DNA from: Sphingobacterium sp. UBA2700
Lineage (GTDB): Bacteria; Bacteroidota; Bacteroidia; Sphingobacteriales; Sphingobacteriaceae
Assembly: GCA_002354335.1 (NCBI GenBank)
Contig: DELI01000031.1
Span: 1-37,935 of the forward strand
Direction of reading: 5' to 3'
DNA: 37,935 nucleotides
Positions 24,206 through 32,000 of this stretch are shown piece by piece. A program made the position numbers and the translations under genes. Each line of letters starts with the position of its first letter. Within the stretch, counting starts at the first letter, position 1. The notes below the pieces were generated by a model. It saw only the letters and a list, made by a program, of their open reading frames with translations. It had not been told where the DNA came from and searched no databases.

Positions 24206-26116
24206 TTAGCTACTGAAGTAAGCTCTTACGTTCTTTCCTTCCATCCAGTTCATGAATGCACGATTAACGACTTTGTTTCCTCCAGGTGTTGGGTAATTTC
24301 CTGAGAAATACCAATCTCCTTTATGGTTTGGACAAGCAACGTGTAAGTTATCTAAAGTCTGGAAGATTACTTCCAACTCTGCTTTCAAGCTATGTGGTTT
24401 CACGATACGAGCAATCTCTTGTGAGATTTCCTCATCAGTAAAAGGCTCATAAATCGCCTTCACATAGTTTTCTATTTGATCCTTAGGCATGGTTACCGAA
24501 GCAACACATTTCTGATAAACCTCATCGATAATATGTGCCAAGCCGTTCTTGCGCAATAAAGCGATAGCAGCCTCGAACGCGACGAACTCGCCCATTCTAG
24601 ACATATCGATACCATAACAGTCGGGATAGCGAATCTGCGGTGCTGATGATACGATCACGATCTTCTTCGGATGCAAGCGATCCAAGATGGTCAAGATACT
24701 TTGCTTAAGCGTAGTTCCTCGAACGATAGAGTCGTCAATAGCAACGATTGTATCCTCATGATCGCGAACAATACCGTAAGTTGTATCATAAACGTGCTGA
24801 ACCATATCCTGACGATCAGCATCCTGCGTAATGAATGTACGTAGTTTCGCGTCTTTCACGTTAAGTTTTTCAAAGCGAGGAGACATGCTCAACACCTCTT
24901 CCAACTCTTCGTCTGTAATTTTATCAGCACGGTTCAGTAAAACATCCTTCTGTACTTTTCTCACATGCTCGCTAATACCTTCCATCATTCCGTAATACGA
25001 CACCTCAGCCGTATTTGGGATAAATGAGAATACGGTATTCTTGATATCTCCGTTGATACTCTTCAGTACTTGAGGGCACAATAAGCGACCTAGCGATTTA
25101 CGCTCTTTGTAAATATCGGCATCCGATCCGCGCGAGAAATAAATACGCTCGAAAGAACATGACATCTGCTCTACCGGCTCTCTGAACATCTCTTCGGAAA
25201 CTGTACCGTCTTTTTTGGCAATTAATGCGTGTCCTGGTTTAATTTCCTTAACAGCGCCTAATGGGATGTTAAATGCTGTTTGGATAACCGGGCGCTCTGA
25301 AGCAACAACTAGAACCTCATCATCCTGATAATAGAATGCGGGACGAATACCTGCTGGGTCGCGCATAACGAAAGCATCGCCATGTCCGAAGATTCCGGCA
25401 ATAGTGTAACCGCCATCCCAAGTCTTCGCCGAGCGCGTTAAGATTTTGGCCACATCAATATTCTTCGCAATTTGTGCAGAGATCTCGATATTAGAATAGC
25501 CTTCTTTCTTGAAAGAATCGAATAGCTTCTGGTTTTCCTCGTCAAGGAAGTGTCCAATCTTTTCTAACACCGTAACGGTGTCTGCTTGTTCTTTAGGGTG
25601 CTGACCAAGGTCGTAAAGTTGCTGCAATAGCTCATCTACGTTAGTCATATTAAAGTTTCCGGCAACCACAAGGTTTCTTGACATCCAGTTGTTCTGGCGC
25701 AAGAAAGGGTGGCAGCTTTCAATACTATTTTTACCATGTGTTCCATAGCGCAGGTGTCCTAGGAGCACCTCTCCGGTGAAACTTACATTTTCCTTCAGCC
25801 ATTGGGTATCCTTAGCTTCTTCCGGAAATGCTTTCTGTACTGCGGCAAATTTCTTTTGAACGTATTCAAAAATTTCCGCGACTGCTGATGAACCCATCGC
25901 TCTATAACGAGAAATATAGCGGTTGCCCGGTTTTACGTCAAACTTAATTGTCGCAATACCTGCGCCATCCTGACCACGGTTGTGCTGCTTTTCCATAAGC
26001 AGGTACAACTTGTTGATCCCATAGTAAGGCGTACCGTATTTTTCTTGATAATAAGACAGGGGTTTTAACAATCGAATAAGTGCTATTCCGCACTCGTGTT
26101 TTATAGCGTCACTCAT
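24206..26116 (-). CDS. Amidophosphoribosyltransferase-family protein (divergent, long form)
   Basis: A 636-aa glutamine-dependent PRPP amidotransferase-family protein. The N-terminal Ntn glutaminase begins after a short propeptide with Cys9 (HECGIALI) as nucleophile, then NRGQDGAGI and LGHLRYGTHG. The C-terminal PRPP-binding loop is VAIDDSIVRGTT (458-469), followed by YGIDMSRMGEFVA. It is about 130 residues longer than canonical PurF (470-510 aa), with an extra helical segment around 390-440 and an extended C-terminus. The oxyanion-hole motif NG reads NF (Asn154-Phe155), and VPDSG-type residues are replaced by IPNTA. Bacteroidota often carry this long form beside a classical PurF, so it may be a paralogue and not the main enzyme of purine synthesis. 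I use the ATG at 26116; a GTG at 26134 overlaps the promoter. Confidence 0.82.
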   Translation of the reverse strand: MSDAIKHECGIALIRLLKPLSYYQEKYGTPYYGINKLYLLMEKQHNRGQDGAGIATIKFDVKPGNRYISRYRAMGSSAVAEIFEYVQKKFAAVQKAFPEEAKDTQWLKENVSFTGEVLLGHLRYGTHGKNSIESCHPFLRQNNWMSRNLVVAGNFNMTNVDELLQQLYDLGQHPKEQADTVTVLEKIGHFLDEENQKLFDSFKKEGYSNIEISAQIAKNIDVAKILTRSAKTWDGGYTIAGIFGHGDAFVMRDPAGIRPAFYYQDDEVLVVASERPVIQTAFNIPLGAVKEIKPGHALIAKKDGTVSEEMFREPVEQMSCSFERIYFSRGSDADIYKERKSLGRLLCPQVLKSINGDIKNTVFSFIPNTAEVSYYGMMEGISEHVRKVQKDVLLNRADKITDEELEEVLSMSPRFEKLNVKDAKLRTFITQDADRQDMVQHVYDTTYGIVRDHEDTIVAIDDSIVRGTTLKQSILTILDRLHPKKIVIVSSAPQIRYPDCYGIDMSRMGEFVAFEAAIALLRKNGLAHIIDEVYQKCVASVTMPKDQIENYVKAIYEPFTDEEISQEIARIVKPHSLKAELEVIFQTLDNLHVACPNHKGDWYFSGNYPTPGGNKVVNRAFMNWMEGKNVRAYFSS

Positions 26117-26133
26117 AGCTTGAATTGATGGCA

Positions 26134-26141
26134 CAAAGGTA
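26134..26141 (-). promoter_or_regulatory. -7 promoter element for the amidophosphoribosyltransferase-like gene
   Basis: On the minus strand TACCTTTG matches TAnnTTTG, 17 bp before the ATG at 26116. It is preceded by A/T tracts with no clear TTTG. Its overlap with the GTG at 26134 rules against that upstream start. Confidence 0.45.
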
Positions 26142-26200
26142 CGCTTTTTTAAAAAAAAGTCGGAAGTCTTCTACAGAAAAATTGCACCTACCCGACACTA

Positions 26201-26731
26201 CTAGTCAACGTCCTCTAAAGATGCCGAATTATGCTTCCTAGCAGCGATTTCCAAAAAGCGCTCGCGTCTAGAAATCAGCTCTTCTTTCTCGATTCTACGC
26301 CAGGTCATGTAACTGTTTACATAGAATCCTCCAGAAAGAATAGGTTCTACCGATTTGAGATATAGAATATCACCCTCAAAGTCGATCTTTCGCTCTTGAA
26401 TTCCTCCCTCCCAATTTGGGAATGAAGAATTGCTGATATGATATTTTAATATAGCGTTGCGATTGTCGATATGATACGAACCGGAGAAGGCGATAAAGCC
26501 TTTCACAGAAGCTTCCATTTCCTCCTGCGTCGCTACATATCGGTCGTTGGAACTGTATTTCAATCGCGCAGGATTCGATATTTGCACCGACATATGTCCA
26601 TCAGCACCATACATAATCGTGCCTACGGGTGATTTACCCATTGGAAATGTACTGTCTGCGCCGTTAATTGGTATTTCAATATATGATAACAGGGTCCAGG
26701 TCCCAATTAGTTCGTTTTTGATTGTTGTCAT
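26201..26731 (-). CDS. Lipocalin-like domain protein
   Basis: A 176-aa protein matching the lipocalin-like (Lipocalin_5) family: IGTWTLLSYIEIP near the N-terminus, GTIMYGADGHMSVQI, FIAFSGSYHID and a closing YMTWRRIE strand. No signal peptide is present, so it is probably cytoplasmic. Members bind small ligands or remain uncharacterised. It is monocistronic, between the amidophosphoribosyltransferase-like gene (same strand, 84 bp) and the divergent YchJ-like gene. Confidence 0.75.
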   Translation of the reverse strand: MTTIKNELIGTWTLLSYIEIPINGADSTFPMGKSPVGTIMYGADGHMSVQISNPARLKYSSNDRYVATQEEMEASVKGFIAFSGSYHIDNRNAILKYHISNSSFPNWEGGIQERKIDFEGDILYLKSVEPILSGGFYVNSYMTWRRIEKEELISRRERFLEIAARKHNSASLEDVD

Positions 26732-26892
26732 TTCAGGTTTGCTGTTTTGCTAGTATAACGATGATTCAGGTCGAATAGTTTGTAACATTCTTCATATCAT
26801 TTCTTCTTTGACAAAGTGATGATAAGTATATTCGCAATGCGGAGATTAATCGTTATAAATGGTTATCTTCCTAATTTACTTTTAAAAAGCTT

Positions 26893-27273
26893 ATGATACA
26901 ACTTTGCCCCTGCGGATCTACACTTTCCTATCAAAATTGTTGCAATCGGATTCATCAAGATCAGAAACTCGCCGAAACAGCTGAGCAACTAATGCGTTCC
27001 AGATACGCAGCATTCTGTCTCCGTTTGATTGACTTCCTCTATGATAGCTTCCATCCGCAAACGCGGAGGTTTCAAAAAAAATCAGAAATTGAGCAATGGG
27101 CAAAGGAAAACAACTGGCAGGAGCTGCAGATCGTAAAGAGTACGACCTCTACCGTTGAATTTAAAGCCTATTATATGGATCTCAGGGGCGAACTTCATAT
27201 ACATCATGAAAAATCTAACTTTAAGCAACTCAACGGAATCTGGTATTATTATGATGGCCAATTGAAAGCATAA
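26893..27273 (+). CDS. YchJ-like SEC-C motif protein
   Basis: A 126-aa protein of the YchJ family. The N-terminus is a SEC-C-type zinc motif, CPCGSTLSYQNCC (Cys5, Cys7, Cys16, Cys17 region). It is followed by the YchJ NTF2-like core with MRSRYAAF and FHPQTRR. E. coli YchJ also has a C-terminal SEC-C motif, which is missing here, so this is the short form seen in many Bacteroidota. The function is unknown. The YegP-like gene follows after 71 bp that contain a strong inverted repeat. Confidence 0.85.
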   Translation: MIQLCPCGSTLSYQNCCNRIHQDQKLAETAEQLMRSRYAAFCLRLIDFLYDSFHPQTRRFQKKSEIEQWAKENNWQELQIVKSTTSTVEFKAYYMDLRGELHIHHEKSNFKQLNGIWYYYDGQLKA

Positions 27274-27289
27274 GTTTTTATTAAAACAC

Positions 27290-27324
27290 GATATACTAAT
27301 CGAAATTTATTAGATTAGTATATC
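27290..27324. promoter_or_regulatory. Perfect 12-bp inverted repeat upstream of the YegP-like gene
   Basis: GATATACTAATC (27290-27301) and GATTAGTATATC (27313-27324) are exact complements around an 11-nt AT-rich loop. It lies 17 bp after the ychJ-like stop and 20 bp before the YegP-like ATG. There is no T-tract on the plus strand, so an operator, an attenuator or an mRNA-stabilising hairpin is more likely than a simple terminator. Confidence 0.5.
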
Positions 27325-27344
27325 AATTTAAAATATTATAAAAT

Positions 27345-27677
27345 ATGGGAAAGTTTGTCATGTCTACCCGAAAAAACGGAGAATTTCAATTTAACCTGAA
27401 AGCATCTAATGGACAGGTTATCTTGACTAGCGAAGGTTATACCAGTAAAGCGGCTTGCGAAAATGGTATCTCATCCGTGAAGAAAAATGCTGCTGATAGC
27501 GCTAAATTTGAAAAATTAACTGCGAAGAATGGAAAATTTTATTTCAATCTGAAGGCAGGAAATGGACAGATTATCGGATCAAGTGAAATGTATGCCAGCG
27601 AATCTGGCCGTGCGAATGGAATTAAGTCTGTTCAGGAAAATGCTCCTGATGCAGCAACCGAGGATACGACTATCTAA
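27345..27677 (+). CDS. YegP family protein (two DUF1508 repeats)
   Basis: A 110-aa cytoplasmic protein made of two tandem DUF1508 units: residues about 8-55 (GEFQFNLKASNGQVILTSEGY, then NGISSVKKNA) and about 59-106 (GKFYFNLKAGNGQIIGSSEMY, then NGIKSVQENA). Each unit folds as a small beta-beta-beta-alpha module. E. coli YegP has the same two-repeat layout. The function is unknown; relatives are often stress-induced and abundant. It is framed by the inverted repeat upstream and a strong terminator downstream. Confidence 0.9.
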   Translation: MGKFVMSTRKNGEFQFNLKASNGQVILTSEGYTSKAACENGISSVKKNAADSAKFEKLTAKNGKFYFNLKAGNGQIIGSSEMYASESGRANGIKSVQENAPDAATEDTTI

Positions 27678-27700
27678 GTCCCTCCCCTCGAAAATAATAG

Positions 27701-27735
27701 AAAAAGGGCTGTCATTTCCGACAGCCCTTTCTTTA
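27701..27735. terminator. Bidirectional rho-independent terminator
   Basis: AAAGGGCTGTC (27703-27713) pairs perfectly with GACAGCCCTTT (27720-27730) around the loop ATTTCC, flanked by an A-tract on one side and T-rich sequence on the other. It ends the YegP-like gene (+) and the M13 peptidase gene (-). Confidence 0.92.
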
Positions 27736-27753
27736 TGAACTCAACTATACCGA

Positions 27754-29757
27754 TTACCAAATAACAATACGTTTGTCTTTTGGAACATATAGTTTGTCAC
27801 CTTCTTTAGTCTGGAATGCTTCGTGGAAAGCATCTAAGTTGATGATCGGACCAACCGCACGGTATTGCGCTGGCGAGTGTGGATCTGTTTTCACTTGGTT
27901 AACAACATATTCATCTGTTGTTTTAGAACGCCAGATTGTAGCCCATGATAAGAAGAAACGTTGCTCTTGCGTATATCCATCGATTAATCCTGGGTTACCC
28001 TTGTCTTTCAGGTACATCTGTAAAGCATCGAATGCAACAGAAGAACCCCCTAAGTCACCAATGTTCTCACCTAAGGTAAAGCGTCCATTAACGAATACTC
28101 CTGGTACCGGCTCATACGACTCGAACTGCGCAACTAATGCATCAGCAGCTTTCTCAAACTTCTCACGATCCTCGTCTGTCCACCAATTATTTAAGTTACC
28201 ATTTCCATCGTATTGAGAACCTGAATCATCAAAACCATGGGATAGCTCATGACCAATTACAGCACCGATACCACCGAAGTTTACAGCAGGATCCGCTTTA
28301 TAGTCATAGAATGGAGGCTGTAAAATAGCCGCAGGGAATACGATCTCATTAAATAATGGACTGTAATATGCATTCACCATTTGAGGATACATACCCCATT
28401 CTGATTTATCAACCGGCTTGCCTTGCTTCGCTAAGTTCTGCTGGAACGACCAACGGTTCATGTTATGAACATTCTCGATCAAACTAGTACCGATCGCTAA
28501 ACTAGAATAGTCTTTCCATTTATCAGGATAACCGATTTTCACATTAAACTTAGAAAGCTTTTCTAATGCTTTTTCTTTCGTCGCTGGAGACATCCATGCT
28601 AAATCCTTGATGTGTTGGTTGAAAGATTTAATCAGATATTGCACCATTTCTTCACAGGTTTGCTTTGCCTCTGCTGGAAAGTGCTCTTTTACGTATAATT
28701 TACCCAAGAGCTCACCAACATTACTGTTAACAAATGCTAAACCGCGTTTATCTAATGCGCGCTGTTCTTTCTGACCTCTCAATTTCTTACCATAGAACTC
28801 GAAAGATAAATCATCAAGCTCTTTCGTCAAGTAGCCCGTCGCATCATCCATCACATGGAACTTCAAGTATTCTTTGATGACAGGAAGGTTCTCTTGATTT
28901 ACGATCTGATCTAACTCCTGATAGTATTTTAATTCACCAATGATTACCGTGTCAGCGGTGAATCCAACGCTACGGATGTATTTGGCTACATCCATATTCT
29001 TCACCATCTTACCTAGGTCATTTACAGCAACAGGGTTATAGCGTTTCTGAGCATCTCTTGACTCCTCTACTGTTTTTAATTTGGAAGCTATTAATTTCTC
29101 AAATTCTACAATCTTCGGGCCTTTCAGATCTCTAGTCTTTTGATCTACTTTGCTGTATAGCGTATTGATATAGCTTTGGTAGTTACCCAAAGTCTCAGTA
29201 TTCTTCTCATCAACTTTCTGATAGTAGCTACGACCAAGACCTAATCCTCCGCCACCTAAATAAACAGCATTCATATTACTGTTTTTCATATGCGCATATA
29301 CATAGCCCCCGAAAAACGGGTTACCACCGATTTCAGCATACTTAAGGAAATAGTTGTATAGGTCTTTCAGGTTCTTGATTCCGTCGATATCTTTCAACTG
29401 TTGTTGAATAGGCTTCAAGCCTAATTGATTACGTGTTTCAAAGTCAACAAATGAGCGGTAAAGATCTGCGATCTTTTGCCCGTCAGAGCCCTTTTCGAAC
29501 TTCTGATCTAATGAAGCTTTAAGAAGTTTTAAACTGTTCTCGTCTGTGTTTTCAGCAAGCGCGTCGAAGGATCCCCAACGTGCTTTGTCCGATGGAATCT
29601 CGACAGTTTTCATCCAGTTCCCATTAACGTAATTATAAAAGTCGTCCTGCGGACGTACGCTTTTGTCCATATAGGACACATTGATAGCAGGATTCTCTTG
29701 AGCGAAGCCCAAAGCTGATCCAGTCATCAATGCAGCAATCAATACATATTTTTTCAT
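27754..29757 (-). CDS. M13 family metallopeptidase (PepO/neprilysin-like)
   Basis: A 667-aa exported zinc endopeptidase. A signal peptide (MKKYVLIAALMTGSALGFAQ) is followed by an N-terminal M13 helical domain and the C-terminal catalytic domain. Zinc ligands and catalytic residues are present: HELSH at 503-507 (HExxH) and GENIGDLGG at 563-571 (third ligand Glu in ExxxD). NAYYSP (462-467) is the substrate-binding Asn-Ala-(F/Y)-(F/Y) motif. It acts in the periplasm or at the surface on peptides. I use the ATG at 29757 (MKKYVL), three codons inside the open frame, for the typical leader. A TATGTTTG promoter element lies upstream. Confidence 0.93.
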   Translation of the reverse strand: MKKYVLIAALMTGSALGFAQENPAINVSYMDKSVRPQDDFYNYVNGNWMKTVEIPSDKARWGSFDALAENTDENSLKLLKASLDQKFEKGSDGQKIADLYRSFVDFETRNQLGLKPIQQQLKDIDGIKNLKDLYNYFLKYAEIGGNPFFGGYVYAHMKNSNMNAVYLGGGGLGLGRSYYQKVDEKNTETLGNYQSYINTLYSKVDQKTRDLKGPKIVEFEKLIASKLKTVEESRDAQKRYNPVAVNDLGKMVKNMDVAKYIRSVGFTADTVIIGELKYYQELDQIVNQENLPVIKEYLKFHVMDDATGYLTKELDDLSFEFYGKKLRGQKEQRALDKRGLAFVNSNVGELLGKLYVKEHFPAEAKQTCEEMVQYLIKSFNQHIKDLAWMSPATKEKALEKLSKFNVKIGYPDKWKDYSSLAIGTSLIENVHNMNRWSFQQNLAKQGKPVDKSEWGMYPQMVNAYYSPLFNEIVFPAAILQPPFYDYKADPAVNFGGIGAVIGHELSHGFDDSGSQYDGNGNLNNWWTDEDREKFEKAADALVAQFESYEPVPGVFVNGRFTLGENIGDLGGSSVAFDALQMYLKDKGNPGLIDGYTQEQRFFLSWATIWRSKTTDEYVVNQVKTDPHSPAQYRAVGPIINLDAFHEAFQTKEGDKLYVPKDKRIVIW

Positions 29758-29795
29758 AATAACCATTTAATCTAAAAAGCTGTTTAATATAAGTG

Positions 29796-29825
29796 CAAAC
29801 ATACTTATTCTAGAAATAATCTAAA
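29796..29825 (-). promoter_or_regulatory. Promoter for the M13 peptidase gene
   Basis: On the minus strand TTTA, an 18-bp spacer and TATGTTTG (29803-29796) fit the -33/-7 pattern with one mismatch in TTTG. The ATG at 29757 is about 40 bp downstream. Confidence 0.5.
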
Positions 29826-29892
29826 GTAACTATTCCTTTATATTCTGAATATCACGCATTTTTAGATAGGAAATACGTTATTTTGCAAGCCT

Positions 29893-30525
29893 ATGCTAAT
29901 AAAAGTCGACGACAAGGATTACAACCTACTGACCACTGAAAAAAGAGAAATACGGATCTTGAACCTTCATGAAGACGTTCCGACGGTTTATGCACATGCG
30001 CAAAACAGCTTAGATGAAGTAGCTGCCTACATCCGCCAGTTTCAGCAAAGCAATGCCTTCCAAGTTGTTCCCGAGTCCATGCTGGAATTCTTTAGAATTG
30101 ATCTCTTTGGTAAAAAATATCCCGTTAAGATTATCAGGAATGAGGACTTCCAACCCTACATCAAAGCCGACTTAGTATATTGCAGTGCCAAAGCCAACAC
30201 AGACATCCAACAAACTAAGTTTGCTGAAAATCTGAGAGAGCAGCTCTTTCAACAATATGTCCTGCAACGGGTAAGCCATTGGGAAGAACAGCTGAATGTG
30301 CTATCGAACGACATCCACTTTCGGATGCTCAAAGCCAGTCCTTACAAAACAAATGTTGACAACGCCAATATCACTTTTAATAAACAGATAAAAGATCTTT
30401 CGCTGCGCACTATTGATTACTTCGTATTCTCTGCAATACTGCCCCTACTCCCTGAGGAGAATGAATTAGCATTAATCAATCAGTACTTTCCAGATACAGA
30501 AAGGCTATTAAATCAATTCAGATAA
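29893..30525 (+). CDS. YgjP/DUF45 metallopeptidase homologue lacking the zinc-binding motif
   Basis: A 210-aa cytoplasmic protein with no obvious named function. Its layout follows the YgjP (DUF45, M48-like) metallopeptidases. An N-terminal beta segment (KREIRILNLHEDV, 18-29) leads to SLDEVAAYIRQF. Then come LFGKKYPVKII (71-81), a helical region ending in the position where active members have KWGSC (here KASPYKT, 147-153), then ITFN (160-163) and IDYFVFSAILPLL (174-186). In active enzymes the last stretch reads DYVVxHExxH; here HExxH is replaced by SAILP (180-184) and the NH ligand by Glu-Asn. The frame is intact with no stop or shift, so it is a candidate pseudoenzyme and not a decayed gene. 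The assignment is by eye and needs profile comparison. Confidence 0.6.
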   Translation: MLIKVDDKDYNLLTTEKREIRILNLHEDVPTVYAHAQNSLDEVAAYIRQFQQSNAFQVVPESMLEFFRIDLFGKKYPVKIIRNEDFQPYIKADLVYCSAKANTDIQQTKFAENLREQLFQQYVLQRVSHWEEQLNVLSNDIHFRMLKASPYKTNVDNANITFNKQIKDLSLRTIDYFVFSAILPLLPEENELALINQYFPDTERLLNQFR

Positions 30526-30587
30526 AATAGCCTGTCTGGTTCAAGGTTCTTTGATTACCGATAAGAGGAATGGTACATCCTGATTTT

Positions 30588-32000
30588 TCATTCTCGAAGG
30601 TTCGGATTGAATATTAAGGCGCGTGGTGTGAATGGGATTATCAGTCGTCGTGAATTAGGTTCTATGGTCTTGATGACATTCCCTTCCGCATCGTAGCGAT
30701 TTAAAACAGTCCTATTTAGCGGATCATTAGCAAGGCGCTTAATATCCATTAAGCGTATCCCACCCTTAAAACTCAACTCTCTACGTCGTTCGTCCAACAC
30801 ATAGCTCAACGCCTCTGCCGGGCTCTCGGCGACTAAATCCTCGTGCGTATCTTCCAGCATACGTTTAAAGCGCAATTTATTGATTAAAGCCATAGCCTCG
30901 TCAACTTTGCCCGCTCGCGCATGGCATTCGGCCGCAATCAGCATCATTTCAGGAACAGTGATCGCATTATTAAAGCGCACAACACTTGAGGAACCATCCG
31001 GATTAGCGACAATCTGATAAATATATTCCCAGGTATTATAATTTTGTCCATAATGGGCAAACAAGCGCAAATCGTTCTCTGTATAGATGGATATTAAATC
31101 CTTCGGCAGATAAATATTTAACCCGGTTGTTTGGAAAAAGTTAAACTCCTGCCCCGCTTTTCCAAATATAACTTCCTGATACTCCTCCATTTGAAACAGC
31201 AAGAAGACATAGGATTCGTATTCCATCAAAAACGGGTTATAATCGATTAAGAACGAATTGATGGCAAGTGCTTTATTGGCGTAATCCACAGCTTGTTCAT
31301 ACGCTCCTTTCTGGAGCTGTACTTTCGCTGATAGCGCAAAAGCGCAGATTTTCCCCGGATGCAGCACATCCTTTCCTCTATCGGGCAGCTCAGCAGTCGC
31401 CATCGCATCATGCAAATCTTGCTCAATCAGGTCGTAGAGCTGCTTCACCGTAGCGCGCTGCGGCAACTGATTCGCGTCTAATCTCGTAATCAAGGGCACC
31501 GCCAAATCGCTCTCGGCACCAGCAGCATCATATTGCGGAGCGTATAAATTCACCAATATAAAATAAGCATATGCGCGGTGAATCTTCGCTTTTGCAATTA
31601 ACCGCCGCTTTCCATCAGCAGTGCCATCCAGCGCGAAATCTAGATAATTAATAACCAAATTGGCCTGTGCGATATTTCTGTATAATGCCCGATAAAGGTC
31701 ATCCGTATCATTATTATTCCAGATCGGTTCATTCCATAAATACGCATTCCGGAGCGAGTAGTCGCTTGCCATACGAGCTACCGAATCGGGGTGGAAATAA
31801 ATATTATCCGAAAGAAACTCTGCGATGATCATGTTATGCGAAGCAAAATCACGACTGTTCAACACTTCTTCAAAGTCTACAAAATTCCGAACAGATATGT
31901 GTTCGCCAGTATTGGGATTTACATCCAAAAACTTGGAACAGGAACTCAAAAGACAACCCAGAAGGACATATAAAAGGAAACTAAATGGTAGTGTTTTCAT
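30588..32000 (-). CDS. SusD/RagB family outer-membrane lipoprotein
   Basis: A 470-aa surface lipoprotein that forms the lid over a SusC-type TonB-dependent transporter and captures nutrients. The leader ends at the lipobox LSSC (Cys21), followed by SKFLDVNP, the standard SusD opening. TPR-like helical segments follow (KAKIHRAYAYFILVNLYAP, with ARAGKVDEAMALINKLR later), ending in the conserved LDERRRELSFKGGIRLMDIKRL and LIIPFTPRALIFNPNL. Its ATG overlaps the SusC stop by one base (TGATG), so translation is coupled. No glycosidase, peptidase or regulator is adjacent, so the ligand is unknown. Confidence 0.92.
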   Translation of the reverse strand: MKTLPFSFLLYVLLGCLLSSCSKFLDVNPNTGEHISVRNFVDFEEVLNSRDFASHNMIIAEFLSDNIYFHPDSVARMASDYSLRNAYLWNEPIWNNNDTDDLYRALYRNIAQANLVINYLDFALDGTADGKRRLIAKAKIHRAYAYFILVNLYAPQYDAAGAESDLAVPLITRLDANQLPQRATVKQLYDLIEQDLHDAMATAELPDRGKDVLHPGKICAFALSAKVQLQKGAYEQAVDYANKALAINSFLIDYNPFLMEYESYVFLLFQMEEYQEVIFGKAGQEFNFFQTTGLNIYLPKDLISIYTENDLRLFAHYGQNYNTWEYIYQIVANPDGSSSVVRFNNAITVPEMMLIAAECHARAGKVDEAMALINKLRFKRMLEDTHEDLVAESPAEALSYVLDERRRELSFKGGIRLMDIKRLANDPLNRTVLNRYDAEGNVIKTIEPNSRRLIIPFTPRALIFNPNLRE

